This document shows positions 41,833 to 51,100 of a stretch of DNA of 64,000 nucleotides, piece by piece (within the stretch, counting starts at the first letter, position 1; the number at the start of each line of letters is the position of its first letter). A program made the position numbers and the translations under genes. Source of the DNA: CADEED01 sp035995425 (lineage in GTDB: Bacteria > Pseudomonadota > Gammaproteobacteria > Steroidobacterales > Steroidobacteraceae); assembly GCA_035995425.1 (NCBI GenBank), contig DASYKM010000013.1, forward strand, positions 1-64,000. Direction: 5' to 3'. The notes under the pieces were generated by a model. That model saw only the letters and a list, made by a program, of their open reading frames with translations. It had not been told where the DNA came from and did no database searches.

Positions 41833-43647
41833 TCAGGCGCTCTTCGGGAGTTTGGCGTGCGCTGCGGCAGCCTCGTCCGTGGCGTGCGGCCACTGGATCG
41901 TGGATTTCTGCATGTCCCAGGCCGCGGTCGGGCAGCGTTCCGCGCAGAGGCCGCAGTGGACGCACAAGTCTTCGTCTTTGACCATCACGCGGCCGGTATG
42001 TTTCAGCGCCGACGATACGTATAAGGCCTGAGTGACATTTTTCGCGGGAGCCTTGAGCCGCCCGCGCAGATCCGACTCCTCGCCATTGTTGGTGATGGTG
42101 AGGCAATCCACCGGGCAGATGTCGATGCAGGCGTCGCACTCGATGCACAGCTTGGTCTCGAACACCGTTTGCACGTCGCAGTTGAGGCAGCGCTGCACTT
42201 CTTTCTCGATCTGCTCGACGGTGAAACCCAGCTCGACCTCGATGTTCAGTTTCTTGAAACGCTCTTTCAGCGACACGTGCGGCATGAGGCGCCGCTCGGC
42301 CGGGTTGTAGTCGTTGGCGTAGGCCCACTCGTGCATGCCCATCTTGGTGGACTGCAGGTTCACGCCCGGCGCCAGCCGCTCGGTAACCGCTTTCGACTGG
42401 CAGTGATTGTGAATCGAGATGGCCGCCTGGTGACCGTGCTCCACGGCCCAGATGATGTTCTTGGGGCCGAACGCGGCGTCGCCGCCGAAAAACACGCCGT
42501 CACGGGTCGACTGGAAAGTCTTCACGTCGACTTTCGGCACATCCCACTTGTCGAACACGATGCCGAGGTCGCGCTCGATCCACGGGAAGGCGTTTTCCTG
42601 GCCGATGGCGAGGATCACGTCGTCGGCTTCGATGAACTCTTCCCTAACTATCCGCTCGGCGGTGATGCCGCCCTTGGCATCGAGGTCGTATTCGATGACG
42701 TCGAAATTCATGCCCTTGAGCTTGCCGTTCTCGAGCACGAAGTTCTTCGGCGAGCGGTTGATGATGATCTTGACGTGCTCTTCTTCGGCGTCTTCCAGTT
42801 CCCAGGCCGAGGCCTTGAAGAACTGGCGCGGCTTGCGCGCCATGACCTTGACGTCTTTCGCGCCGAGCCGCAGCGACGTGCGGCAGCAGTCCATGGCGGT
42901 GTTGCCGACGCCGATGATGAGCACCTTCTCGCCGATCGCCTTGATGTGCTCGAACGCCACCGACTCGAGCCAGGTGATGCCAATGTGGATGTTGGCTGCG
43001 CCTTCGGCGCGGCCGGGAAGCTTGAGCTCCTTGCCCTTCGGCGCACCGGCGCCGACGAAAACCGCATCGAAGCCGCCCTTGGTCAGCAACTCCTTCATCG
43101 ATTTGATCGGATGGTTCAGCTTGAGGTCCACGCCCATCTCGACGATCTGCGAGATCTCGTCGTTGAGCACTTCGGCCGGCAGGCGGAACGACGGAATGTT
43201 GGTGCGCATGAGGCCGCCCGCCACTGCCCACTGTTCGAATATCGTGACCGAATAGCCAAGCGGCATGAGGTCGTTGGCCACGGTCAGCGAGGCGCAGCCG
43301 GCGCCGATCAGCGCCACCTTCTTGCCGTTCTTCAGCTTGGGAATCTTCGGCAGGCGGGCGCGAATATCGTCCGTGCTGTCGGCCGCGACGCGCTTCAGGC
43401 GGCAGATGGCCACCGGCTTTTCTTCGACGCGGCCACGACGGCACGCGGGTTCACAGGGCCGGTCGCAAACCCGGCCGAGGATGCCGGGGAACACGTTCGA
43501 ATGCCGGTTCACCATGTACGCGTCGGTGAAGCGGCCTTGCGCAATAAGTCGAATGTATTCGGGGACGTCGGTGTGTGCTGGGCAAGCCCATTGGCAATCC
43601 ACGACCTTGTGAAAATAGTCGGGTTGCGCGGTGTCCGTCGGTTGCAT
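41833..43647 (-). CDS. GltD-like flavoprotein with N- and C-terminal Fe-S sites (NAD(P)H:ferredoxin reductase candidate)
   Basis: A 604-residue protein. The N-terminal cysteine region (CQWACPAHTDVPEY, CDRPCEPACRRG) is the GltD/dihydropyrimidine-dehydrogenase type with Fe-S clusters. Two nucleotide folds follow: FAD-binding ALIGAGCASLTVANDL and NAD(P)-binding IIGVGNTAMDCC. The C-terminus has two 4Fe-4S motifs, CIECDACIDICPVDC and CVHCGLCAERCP. I infer it passes electrons between KorAB and NAD(P)H. ATG at 43647 is favoured by GGGGGGAT just upstream; a longer start would overlap the divergent gene. Confidence 0.83.
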   Translation of the reverse strand: MQPTDTAQPDYFHKVVDCQWACPAHTDVPEYIRLIAQGRFTDAYMVNRHSNVFPGILGRVCDRPCEPACRRGRVEEKPVAICRLKRVAADSTDDIRARLPKIPKLKNGKKVALIGAGCASLTVANDLMPLGYSVTIFEQWAVAGGLMRTNIPSFRLPAEVLNDEISQIVEMGVDLKLNHPIKSMKELLTKGGFDAVFVGAGAPKGKELKLPGRAEGAANIHIGITWLESVAFEHIKAIGEKVLIIGVGNTAMDCCRTSLRLGAKDVKVMARKPRQFFKASAWELEDAEEEHVKIIINRSPKNFVLENGKLKGMNFDVIEYDLDAKGGITAERIVREEFIEADDVILAIGQENAFPWIERDLGIVFDKWDVPKVDVKTFQSTRDGVFFGGDAAFGPKNIIWAVEHGHQAAISIHNHCQSKAVTERLAPGVNLQSTKMGMHEWAYANDYNPAERRLMPHVSLKERFKKLNIEVELGFTVEQIEKEVQRCLNCDVQTVFETKLCIECDACIDICPVDCLTITNNGEESDLRGRLKAPAKNVTQALYVSSALKHTGRVMVKDEDLCVHCGLCAERCPTAAWDMQKSTIQWPHATDEAAAAHAKLPKSA

Positions 43648-43717
43648 ATCCCCCCGGGGCAAAAACGCCGGTATTTCCCCTCCGGCGCGCTCGCAAGTAT
43701 AGGCTTCGGGGCCTTCC

Positions 43718-44074
43718 ATGACGATTCAAAACGAAAATCTGGCCACCGAAATCAAGCTCCGGACCCGCTCACGCGTGCTGGAGGTCGAGTTCGATGACGG
43801 CGCGCGGTTCCTGTTGCCTTTCGAATACCTCCGGGTGCATTCGCCATCCGCCGAAGTAAAGGGACACGGACCGGGCCAGGAGGTTCTCGTTCTGGGGAAG
43901 CAGAACGTCGGCATCAAGGCGGTGGAGCCCGTCGGACAATACGCCGTGAAGCTGGTGTTCGACGACGGCCACGATTCAGGGCTGTACTCGTGGAAATACC
44001 TGCGCGAGCTCGGCGAGACCTACACGCAGAAGTGGGCGCAGTACGAGGCGCGAGTGCACGCCGCCCAACAATGA
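43718..44074 (+). CDS. DUF971 domain protein
   Basis: A 118-residue protein of the DUF971 / gamma-butyrobetaine hydroxylase N-terminal-like family, beginning EIKLRTRSRVLEVEFDDG and ending YSWKYLRELGETYTQKW. Bacterial single-domain members are linked to Fe-S or folate metabolism by context, without a set role. It starts divergently from the GltD-like flavoprotein, sharing a 70-base control region. Confidence 0.85.
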   Translation: MTIQNENLATEIKLRTRSRVLEVEFDDGARFLLPFEYLRVHSPSAEVKGHGPGQEVLVLGKQNVGIKAVEPVGQYAVKLVFDDGHDSGLYSWKYLRELGETYTQKWAQYEARVHAAQQ

Positions 44075-44138
44075 TCTTCATGAAGCCGGCCGAAGGCCGG
44101 CATTGGGTTTGCGGCGCAGCCGCTGGCAGCCATAAATA

Positions 44139-44170
44139 AAGGGCGGGTTGCCGTCAGGCGACCCGCCCTT
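44139..44170. terminator. Hairpin after the DUF971 gene
   Basis: AAGGGCGGGT (44139-44148) pairs with ACCCGCCCTT (44161-44170) over a 12-base loop that can add further pairs. The plus strand lacks a good U-run after the stem, while the minus strand is followed by TTTATTTATGG. It probably limits transcription from DUF971 into ubiE but its direction is ambiguous. A smaller stem, CCGGCC-GAA-GGCCGG, lies at about 44087. Confidence 0.5.
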
Positions 44171-44272
44171 CCCAAGACCCCCGCTCGAATAGTTGGGCTT
44201 TGTAGCGAAAGCTCCGGCGAAAAGCCAGCGCTTTCGAGCCTCGCTGACGACACCGTCTATACTTGCTGCCCT

Positions 44273-45031
44273 GTGACCGAGTCCAAAAAGAACGCCGACA
44301 CCGATTTCGGCTACGAACGCGTGCCGTGGAACGAGAAGCAGCGACGCGTACGTGGCGTTTTCGATTCGGTCGCCGGCAACTACGACCTCATGAACGATCT
44401 CATGTCCGGCGGCGCGCATCGCCTCTGGAAGGAGTTCACGCTGTCGTTGACCAGCCTGCGGCCCGGTCAGCGGGCGCTCGACGTGGCGGGCGGCACCGGC
44501 GACCTTACTACTGGTCTCGCGAAGCAGGTCGGCAAATCCGGCCTGGTCATCCTGTCGGATATCAATGGCGCGATGCTGGGCGAGGGCCGCGACCGGATGC
44601 TCGACGCGGGGCTCGTGGGCAATGTGTCCTGCGTTCTCGCCAACGCCGAGAAGCTGCCATTCGCGAGCTCTTCATTCGACTGCGTCACCATCGGCTTCGG
44701 CCTGCGCAACGTCACCGACAAGGCGGCGGCGCTCGCCGACATGCGCCGCGTGCTGCGGCCCGGCGGCCAGCTGCTCGTTCTCGAGTTCTCGCAGCCGGTG
44801 GTGCCGCTGCTCAAACCACTGTACGACCTGTATTCATTCCGGGTGCTGCCGCTGATCGGCAAACTGGTGGCCAAGGACGAGGACAGCTACCGCTACCTCG
44901 CCGAGTCCATCCGCATGCACCCCGACCAGGAAACCTTGTTAGGCATGCTGCGCGATGCGGGCCTCGAGGATTGCCGCTATCACAACCTCTCCGGTGGCAT
45001 CGTCGCCGTGCATCGCGGCTATCGTTACTAG
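44273..45031 (+). CDS. ubiE: Ubiquinone/menaquinone methyltransferase UbiE
   Basis: C-methylates demethylated quinone precursors with S-adenosylmethionine. The 252-residue protein starts with GTG and shows FGYERVPWNEKQRRVRGVFD and then YDLMNDLMSGGAHRLWK; ALDVAGGTGDL is motif I and SDINGAML and GFGLRNVTDK follow, all standard for UbiE. It leads ubiE-ubiJ-ubiB, the usual gammaproteobacterial ubiquinone operon, and a hairpin region lies upstream. Confidence 0.96.
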   Translation: MTESKKNADTDFGYERVPWNEKQRRVRGVFDSVAGNYDLMNDLMSGGAHRLWKEFTLSLTSLRPGQRALDVAGGTGDLTTGLAKQVGKSGLVILSDINGAMLGEGRDRMLDAGLVGNVSCVLANAEKLPFASSSFDCVTIGFGLRNVTDKAAALADMRRVLRPGGQLLVLEFSQPVVPLLKPLYDLYSFRVLPLIGKLVAKDEDSYRYLAESIRMHPDQETLLGMLRDAGLEDCRYHNLSGGIVAVHRGYRY

Positions 45032-45043
45032 TTGCGCTGACGC

Positions 45044-45661
45044 ATGCTGACCCAGGCGATCGAGAATCTGCTGAATCGCAACCTGCCGCGCAGCCCGCGC
45101 GCGCGCGAGTTGTGCGCGGCGCTCACCGGCAGGCGCGTGCGCGTCGAGGCGCTCGGCCTTCGCTGGGTGCTGATCGCCGAGGCGTTGACTTCCTCGATCC
45201 GCCTCACCCGCGATGATTCCGGCGCGCAACCACCCGACGCGGAAATCTCCGGCAGCCTGCTCAACCTCGCGGCGCTGGCCGGATCGCATCCGGAGGAAGT
45301 CATCCAGCGCGGTGACGTCACGATTCGCGGCGATGCGGAAATCGCGCAGAAATTCCGCGAGCTCGCCATGTTGCTCAAGCCGGACGTCGAAGAGGAGCTT
45401 TCCCGGCTCATCGGCGACACGCCCGCGCACCAGGCATTGCGCTTCGTGCGCCTGGCGACGGGGTTTGGCCGTCGCGCCGCGCAAACCAGCGTGCGCAACG
45501 TGGCCGAATACCTGGCGCACGAGACCGGCGATCTCGTGCCGCGCGCCGAAGCCGAGGATTTCTACCGCGGCGTCGAACGCCTGCGCGAGGATCTGGACCG
45601 CCTCGAGGCACGGGCGCGGATGATCGAACCCGCCGACGCCGAACCAGAGACCCAACGATGA
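45044..45661 (+). CDS. ubiJ: Ubiquinone biosynthesis accessory factor UbiJ (SCP2 domain)
   Basis: A 205-residue lipid-binding protein of the SCP2/sterol-carrier fold: AIENLLNRNLPRSPRARELC opens it, DAEISGSLLNLAALAG is the SCP2 core, and the C-terminal coiled coil (FYRGVERLREDLDRLEARAR) is the UbiK-contact region in E. coli. It organises the soluble Ubi complex around hydrophobic intermediates. Overlaps ubiB by 4 bases. Confidence 0.9.
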   Translation: MLTQAIENLLNRNLPRSPRARELCAALTGRRVRVEALGLRWVLIAEALTSSIRLTRDDSGAQPPDAEISGSLLNLAALAGSHPEEVIQRGDVTIRGDAEIAQKFRELAMLLKPDVEEELSRLIGDTPAHQALRFVRLATGFGRRAAQTSVRNVAEYLAHETGDLVPRAEAEDFYRGVERLREDLDRLEARARMIEPADAEPETQR

Positions 45662-47322
45662 AACTGCGCGTGTTGTCCCGGCTCATCGAGATACAACGCG
45701 TGCTGGTGCGTCACGGGCTGGATGAGTTCGTGCGCGCCACTCATCTATATCGGCCGCTGCGCTTCCTGTTCCTGCTCTCGCCCTGGACCTGGGCCGTGCG
45801 CCGCGGCGACGCGCCGCGTGCCGAGCGGCTGCGTCTCGCGCTGGAGGAGCTCGGACCGATTTTCGTGAAGTTCGGCCAGGCCCTATCTACCCGCCGCGAC
45901 CTGCTGCCGGTGGATATCGCCGACGAGCTGGCCAAGCTCCAGGACCGCGTGCCGCCATTCGACGGCAAGCTGGCGCGCGCCATCATCGAAGGTGCCTACG
46001 GGCGCGCTGCCGAGCAGGTGTTCTCGGCGTTCGACGAAGAGCCGCTGGCGGCGGCTTCCATCGCCCAGGTGCATGCCGCCGAATTGCGGCCCGAGGTCAC
46101 TCTCAACGGCGCCAAGACCCGTGAGGTGGTGGTCAAGGTGCTGCGACCCGGCATGCACGCGGTCATCGCGCGGGACCTCGAAGTGCTGCGCGAACTGGCG
46201 CGCTTCGCACAGGCGCACTGGGCTGGCAGCGAGCGACTCAAGCCGGTGGAGATCGTCGCCGAATACGAAAAGACCATCGTCGACGAGCTGGACCTCATGC
46301 GCGAGGCCGGCAATGCCTCGCAGCTGCGCCGGAACTTCGAGAACTCTCCTCTTCTATATGTGCCGGCGGTGCATTGGGACTTCTGCCGGCCGGGCGTCAT
46401 GGTCATGGAGCGGATCCGCGGTGTGCAGATCTCCAACATGGCGCGCCTTCGTGAAGCCGGAACCGACATCCGCCGGCTGGCCGAGAACGGCGTCGAGATC
46501 TTCTTCACGCAAGTGTTCAAGCACAACTTCTTCCACGCCGACATGCACCCCGGCAACATCTTCGTGCTCATCGACAATCCCGCCGCGCCCAAGTACGCCG
46601 CGGTGGATTTCGGCATCGTCGGCACGCTCGATCCTCGCGACCAGTACTACCTCGCCGAAAATTTCCTGGCGGTGTTCGATCGCGACTATCGCAAGGTGGC
46701 GACGCTTCACCTGGAATCCGGCTGGGTGCCCGAAGGCTCGCGAGTCGATGAGATGGAATCCGCGATTCGCACCGTGTGCGAGCCCATCTTCAACAAGCCG
46801 CTGAAGGAAATTTCCTTCGGCACCGTCCTGCTGCGGTTGTTCGAGATCTCGCGGCGCTTCAACGTATCGATTCAGCCGCAGCTGATACTGCTGCAGAAAA
46901 CGCTGCTGAACATCGAAGGGCTTGGACGAGAACTTTACCCGGATCTCGATATCTTCAAGACCGCCGGGCCGATCATGCGCGACTGGGTGCGCGAGAAAAT
47001 GAGCGGTCGCGCCATCCTCGAGAACGCACGCGCGCAGCTGCCCGAGATCCTCACCAGCCTGCAGACACTGGCGCCGCTGGTGCGCTCGGCCGTGCAGCGC
47101 GCGCAGGACGGACGCCTGCGGCTGGCGGTCGAGGCACCGGAGATCAACGCGCTGCGCACCGAGATCAGGCGCACCAACCGGCGCCGTGACAAGGTGACCA
47201 TCGCATCGGTGCTGTTGTTAGGCGGGATCGTCTGGCTGGCGCTCGGGCATGAACCCATATGGGCCGGCTGGGGCATGGTCGGCGTCGGCGTGGCCTGGCT
47301 CATCGGCGTGCTGCGGCGATGA
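45658..47322 (+). CDS. ubiB: Ubiquinone biosynthesis protein UbiB (ABC1/COQ8-type atypical kinase)
   Basis: A 554-residue membrane-bound atypical kinase/ATPase needed for ubiquinone biosynthesis. The KxGQ motif is KFGQ (71-74), the Ala-rich loop is AAASIAQVHA (about 131-140), the nucleotide lysine is K160, and HADMHPGNIFV and AVDFGIVG carry the catalytic and metal aspartates. The C-terminus has two membrane helices (VTIASVLLLGGIVWLAL, WGMVGVGVAWLIG). It closes the ubiEJB unit; the last gene overlaps its stop. Confidence 0.95.
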   Translation: MKLRVLSRLIEIQRVLVRHGLDEFVRATHLYRPLRFLFLLSPWTWAVRRGDAPRAERLRLALEELGPIFVKFGQALSTRRDLLPVDIADELAKLQDRVPPFDGKLARAIIEGAYGRAAEQVFSAFDEEPLAAASIAQVHAAELRPEVTLNGAKTREVVVKVLRPGMHAVIARDLEVLRELARFAQAHWAGSERLKPVEIVAEYEKTIVDELDLMREAGNASQLRRNFENSPLLYVPAVHWDFCRPGVMVMERIRGVQISNMARLREAGTDIRRLAENGVEIFFTQVFKHNFFHADMHPGNIFVLIDNPAAPKYAAVDFGIVGTLDPRDQYYLAENFLAVFDRDYRKVATLHLESGWVPEGSRVDEMESAIRTVCEPIFNKPLKEISFGTVLLRLFEISRRFNVSIQPQLILLQKTLLNIEGLGRELYPDLDIFKTAGPIMRDWVREKMSGRAILENARAQLPEILTSLQTLAPLVRSAVQRAQDGRLRLAVEAPEINALRTEIRRTNRRRDKVTIASVLLLGGIVWLALGHEPIWAGWGMVGVGVAWLIGVLRR

Positions 47323-48059
47323 TCACCACGCAGGCACTGTCCGCCGGGCTCTTGTTGCTGCGCCTCGCGGGCGACCCACCCGCTCCCGCCACCGCGCCTC
47401 AACCCGCACTGAAGACCTCCGGCATCATCGAAGAAGTCACCGACGATCCCGGACGCGTCTTCGAGCGAAACGGCGCGCGTTGGCGTGAGTGGCAATTCAC
47501 TTCTGGCGGGCAGACTATTCCTTGCGGGCCGCGCAAGGTCGCTTGCGGCGAGAAGCACATCGTCATCGCCAACGAGTCGAAGGCGATCCTGCGCTGCCAC
47601 GGCGTGATTCGATACACGTGGCCGAACGCCTATGGCATTCCCAACGCCTCGCGCGCCATCATCGTTCCGGCGGGCCAGAGTTGGAAAATCGTCGGATCGA
47701 CCTCGCCGCTCGATTTTCCCCCGACCTCCATGGAGTCGGACTGCTCCGCCGAGCCGCCGCTTCCGTCCCGGCCGGATACCGTGCGACCGGAATGCAAAGT
47801 GCGGGACATGAAGATCGCGAACCCGGATAACTTCTTTCCCCAGGAATCGCGCGATGCCATGCATGAAGGACCCGTGTTCGTCGAGTTCAGTCTCGCGGAT
47901 ACGCCGGGACCGCCGCAGGAACCCTCCGTCATCCAGACGAGCACCTATCCGGAGCTCGACGAAGCTGCGCTCCAGGTGATGGCGGCTTCGTCCGGCACCA
48001 CGAACTGCCCCGGCTATCACTTCCGGGTAATCGTGAAATTCAAAATCAACATCAACTGA
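47319..48059 (+). CDS. Exported protein with TonB-like C-terminal domain (paralogue C)
   Basis: A 246-residue protein whose ATG overlaps the ubiB stop (ATGA). A weak N-terminal hydrophobic segment (TTQALSAGLLLLRLAG) suggests export. The middle region has four cysteines (CGPRKVACG, LRCHG, SDCSA) and the C-terminal domain (GPVFVEFSLADTPGPPQEPSV ... VKFKININ) resembles the TonB fold of the proteins at 35487 and 37555, though it is more distant. Function unknown; its place in the ubi operon may be incidental. Confidence 0.6.
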   Translation: MITTQALSAGLLLLRLAGDPPAPATAPQPALKTSGIIEEVTDDPGRVFERNGARWREWQFTSGGQTIPCGPRKVACGEKHIVIANESKAILRCHGVIRYTWPNAYGIPNASRAIIVPAGQSWKIVGSTSPLDFPPTSMESDCSAEPPLPSRPDTVRPECKVRDMKIANPDNFFPQESRDAMHEGPVFVEFSLADTPGPPQEPSVIQTSTYPELDEAALQVMAASSGTTNCPGYHFRVIVKFKININ

Positions 48060-48140
48060 CCGGGCGTCGGGAGATGCCCCCTAAGGGCGTCGCCTGAGTC
48101 CAGTTCGCAAGCGACCCGCCTAACTACAAATTGCCGCAGC

Positions 48141-48167
48141 GCACGCGTTTGGAGTAGCGTGCTTTTT
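48141..48167 (+). promoter_or_regulatory. Hairpin with U-run immediately before the hybrid-kinase ATG
   Basis: GCACGC (48141-48146) pairs with GCGTGC (48157-48162) and the loop GTTTGGAGTA contains a GGAG ribosome-site-like sequence; TTTTT follows and then the ATG at 48168. It is shaped like a short intrinsic terminator but is located where the kinase mRNA must start translation, so it could terminate upstream transcription or hold back ribosome loading. Confidence 0.5.
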
Positions 48168-51100
48168 ATGACCAGCTCCGAGAGCGCGGAACCGAATCGA
48201 TTCTTCGCACAGTTCGCTGCGTTCGTGGTGCTGGCCGTTGGCCTGCTCGTGCTGGCGGGCTGGACGTTCGATATGGAGGCGCTCACCAATCTGGCGCCTG
48301 TCTGGCCGCGCATCTCGCGGCTGACTGCGCTTGCGTTCGTGGTCTCCGGCGCGGCCCTGTGGCTGACGACTCTTTCCGTGAGGCGGTCCGCGGCCATCCT
48401 GTCGCTGGCGGTGACGGCGATCGGTCTGCTGGTGTTGTTCCGCTACGCGCTGTCGTGGGACGTGTACATCGACCAGTTCACGCTCGGGCCGGTGCCCGAA
48501 CCAACGCCTGGCGTGTCGCTGCCGCGCATGGCGCCCTCGACCGCGGTCGCCTTCTGTTGTTTTGGGATGTCGATTCTCTGCGCATTGCGGCCGCGGACGG
48601 CTTCGGCGCATCAAACGCTGGCGATCATCGTGCTCGTGATCGGCTGGATGGGCCTTTCGCGCTACATCTTCGGCGGCGAAGCGCTGGTGCCCTTCGTGAA
48701 TGTCGCGGCCCATGGCTCCATTCTTTTCCTGCTGCTCAGCGCCGGCGCCCTCACGTTGCGCACCGACGCCGGCGTCGCCAAGCTGCTCGCCAGTGAAGGC
48801 GTAGGCGGCAGCATGGCGCGCCGCCTGCTGCCCGCGGCCATCCTGGTACCGCTGCTGGCCGGCGCCTTGACGCTGAGCTTCGAACGAGCCGGTGGCCTCG
48901 GGCACGAAGCGGCGGTATCGGTGTTCGCATTGTCGGCGGTCGTCGCCTTCACCACCTTCGTGCTCATCAACGCCGCACGCGGCGAGCGCGCCGACCGCAT
49001 GCGACGCAATGCCGAAAAGGCCCTGCGCCTCTCCGAGGAACGCCACCAGCTCATCGTCGAGACTGCGCTCGATGGAGTCATCGCCATCAACGTTCACGGG
49101 CTGGTCACCGGCTGGAATTCCCAGGCGGAGAAAATGTTCGGCTGGAACCGCACCGAGGTGATGGGCCGCGAACTGGCTGAGATCCTCATTCCCGAACGAC
49201 TGCGCGATCAACATCGTGCCGGCATGCGTCGATATGCGGAGTCCGGCATCGCGCGCGTGCTCAACAAGCGCGTCGAGATGTCGGCCCTGCATCGCGACGG
49301 ACATGAGTTCTCGGTGGAACTGGCGATCACGCCGATCGGCTTCGGCGAAGAGCTGGTGTTCAGCGCGTTCATCCGCGACATCACCGGACGCCTGCGCGCC
49401 GAAGGAGCGTTGCGCGAGAGCGAACAGCGCTTCCGCACCACCGCCAACGCGGCGCCGGTGCTGATCTGGATGAGCGGTCCGGACAAGCGCTGCACCTGGT
49501 TCAACCAGCGCTGGCTGGATTTCGTCGGCCGCGACATGGAGCAGGAAATCGGCGACGGCTGGTGTGACAACGTGCATCCGGCGGATTTCGATCGCACGCT
49601 CGACACCTATCACGCCGCCTTCGACGCGCGCCGCGCGTACGAGATGGAATTCCGGCTGCAGCGGGACGATGGCGCCTGGCGCTGGCTGCTCGAGCGCGCC
49701 ACGCCGCATCTCGGCCCCAATGGCGAATTCGTGGGCTACATCGGCACCTGCGTCGACATCACCGAGCACCGCGAGACCGTCGAGCAACTGCGTGAAAACC
49801 GCGCACGCTTCAAGACGCTGGCCGAGTCGCTGCCGCAGATGATCTGGACCTGCCTGCGCGACGGCCACACCGACTACCTCAGTCGCCAGTGGCTCGACTA
49901 CACCGGGCGCAGCGAATCGCAGCAGTTAGGCCATGGCTGGCTCGAGCAGGTGCACCCGGACGATCGCGTGAAGGTGCAGATGGAGTGGGCGCGCGTGGTG
50001 GCGAGCGGCGATACCTATGACGTCAGCTTCCGCATCCGGCGCTTCGACGGCGTGTATCGCTGGTTCAAGACCCGCGCCGTGCCGCTGCGCGATCCGGCCG
50101 GCCGCATCCTCAAGTGGTTCGGCTCGAATACCGACATCGAGGATTTCGTGCTCGCGGAGCGCAAGCTGAAGATTCAGCTCGAGCGCATGCAGCTGCTGGA
50201 TCGCACCACGCATGCCATTGGCATTCACCAGGATCTGCGCAAGGTATTCGACGTGGTGCTGCGCAGCCTCGAAGAAAATCTCGGTATCGACTTCGCCTGC
50301 GCCTGTCTCTACCACTCCGAGCCGGAGCAGCTCACGGTGAGCTGCGTGAGCGATCGCAGCGCGACGCTCGGCAAGGAGATCGGCATCGTCGACCAGGCGC
50401 GCATCGAAATCCAGGAGAACGGACTCAGCCGCTGCCTGAGTGGCGAGCTCGTATATGAGCCGAACATCGAAGCGGCCGTGCATCCCTTCCCCGCGCGCCT
50501 CGCCGCCGCAGGACTGCGGGCGATGGTCGCGGCTCCGCTGATGATCGAAAACGAAGTGCTCGGTGTGATGGTGGTGGCCAAGCGCCGCGCGGAGTCGTTC
50601 AGCAGCGATGACTGCGAGTTCATGCGCCAGCTTTCGAGCCACGTCGCGCTCGCCGCGGATCAGGCACGCCTCTATGAGGCGCTGCAGGGCGCGTACCAGG
50701 ACCTGCGCGAGACCCAGCAAACCGTGATGCAGCAGGAACGACTGCGCGCCCTCGGCCAGATCGCCAGTGGCATCGCCCACGACATCAACAACGCGCTGTC
50801 ACCGGCGGCGCTGTATGCGCAGTCCATGCTCACGCACGACGCCGGCCTGAGCGAGCGGTCGCGCGAGCATCTCGGCGTGATCCAGCGCGCCATCGACGAC
50901 GTGGCTCGCACCGTGCAACGCATGCGCGCCTTCTATCTTCCGCGTGGACTCGAGCTCACGCTGGCACCGGTGGACCTCAACCAGATTCTCGTGCAGGTCA
51001 TCGATCTCACGCGCGCCCGGTGGAGCAACATTCCCCAGGAGCGCGGCGTGGTCGTGCACGTGGAGAGCGCGCTCACGCCCGACCTGCCGAAAATCCTCGG

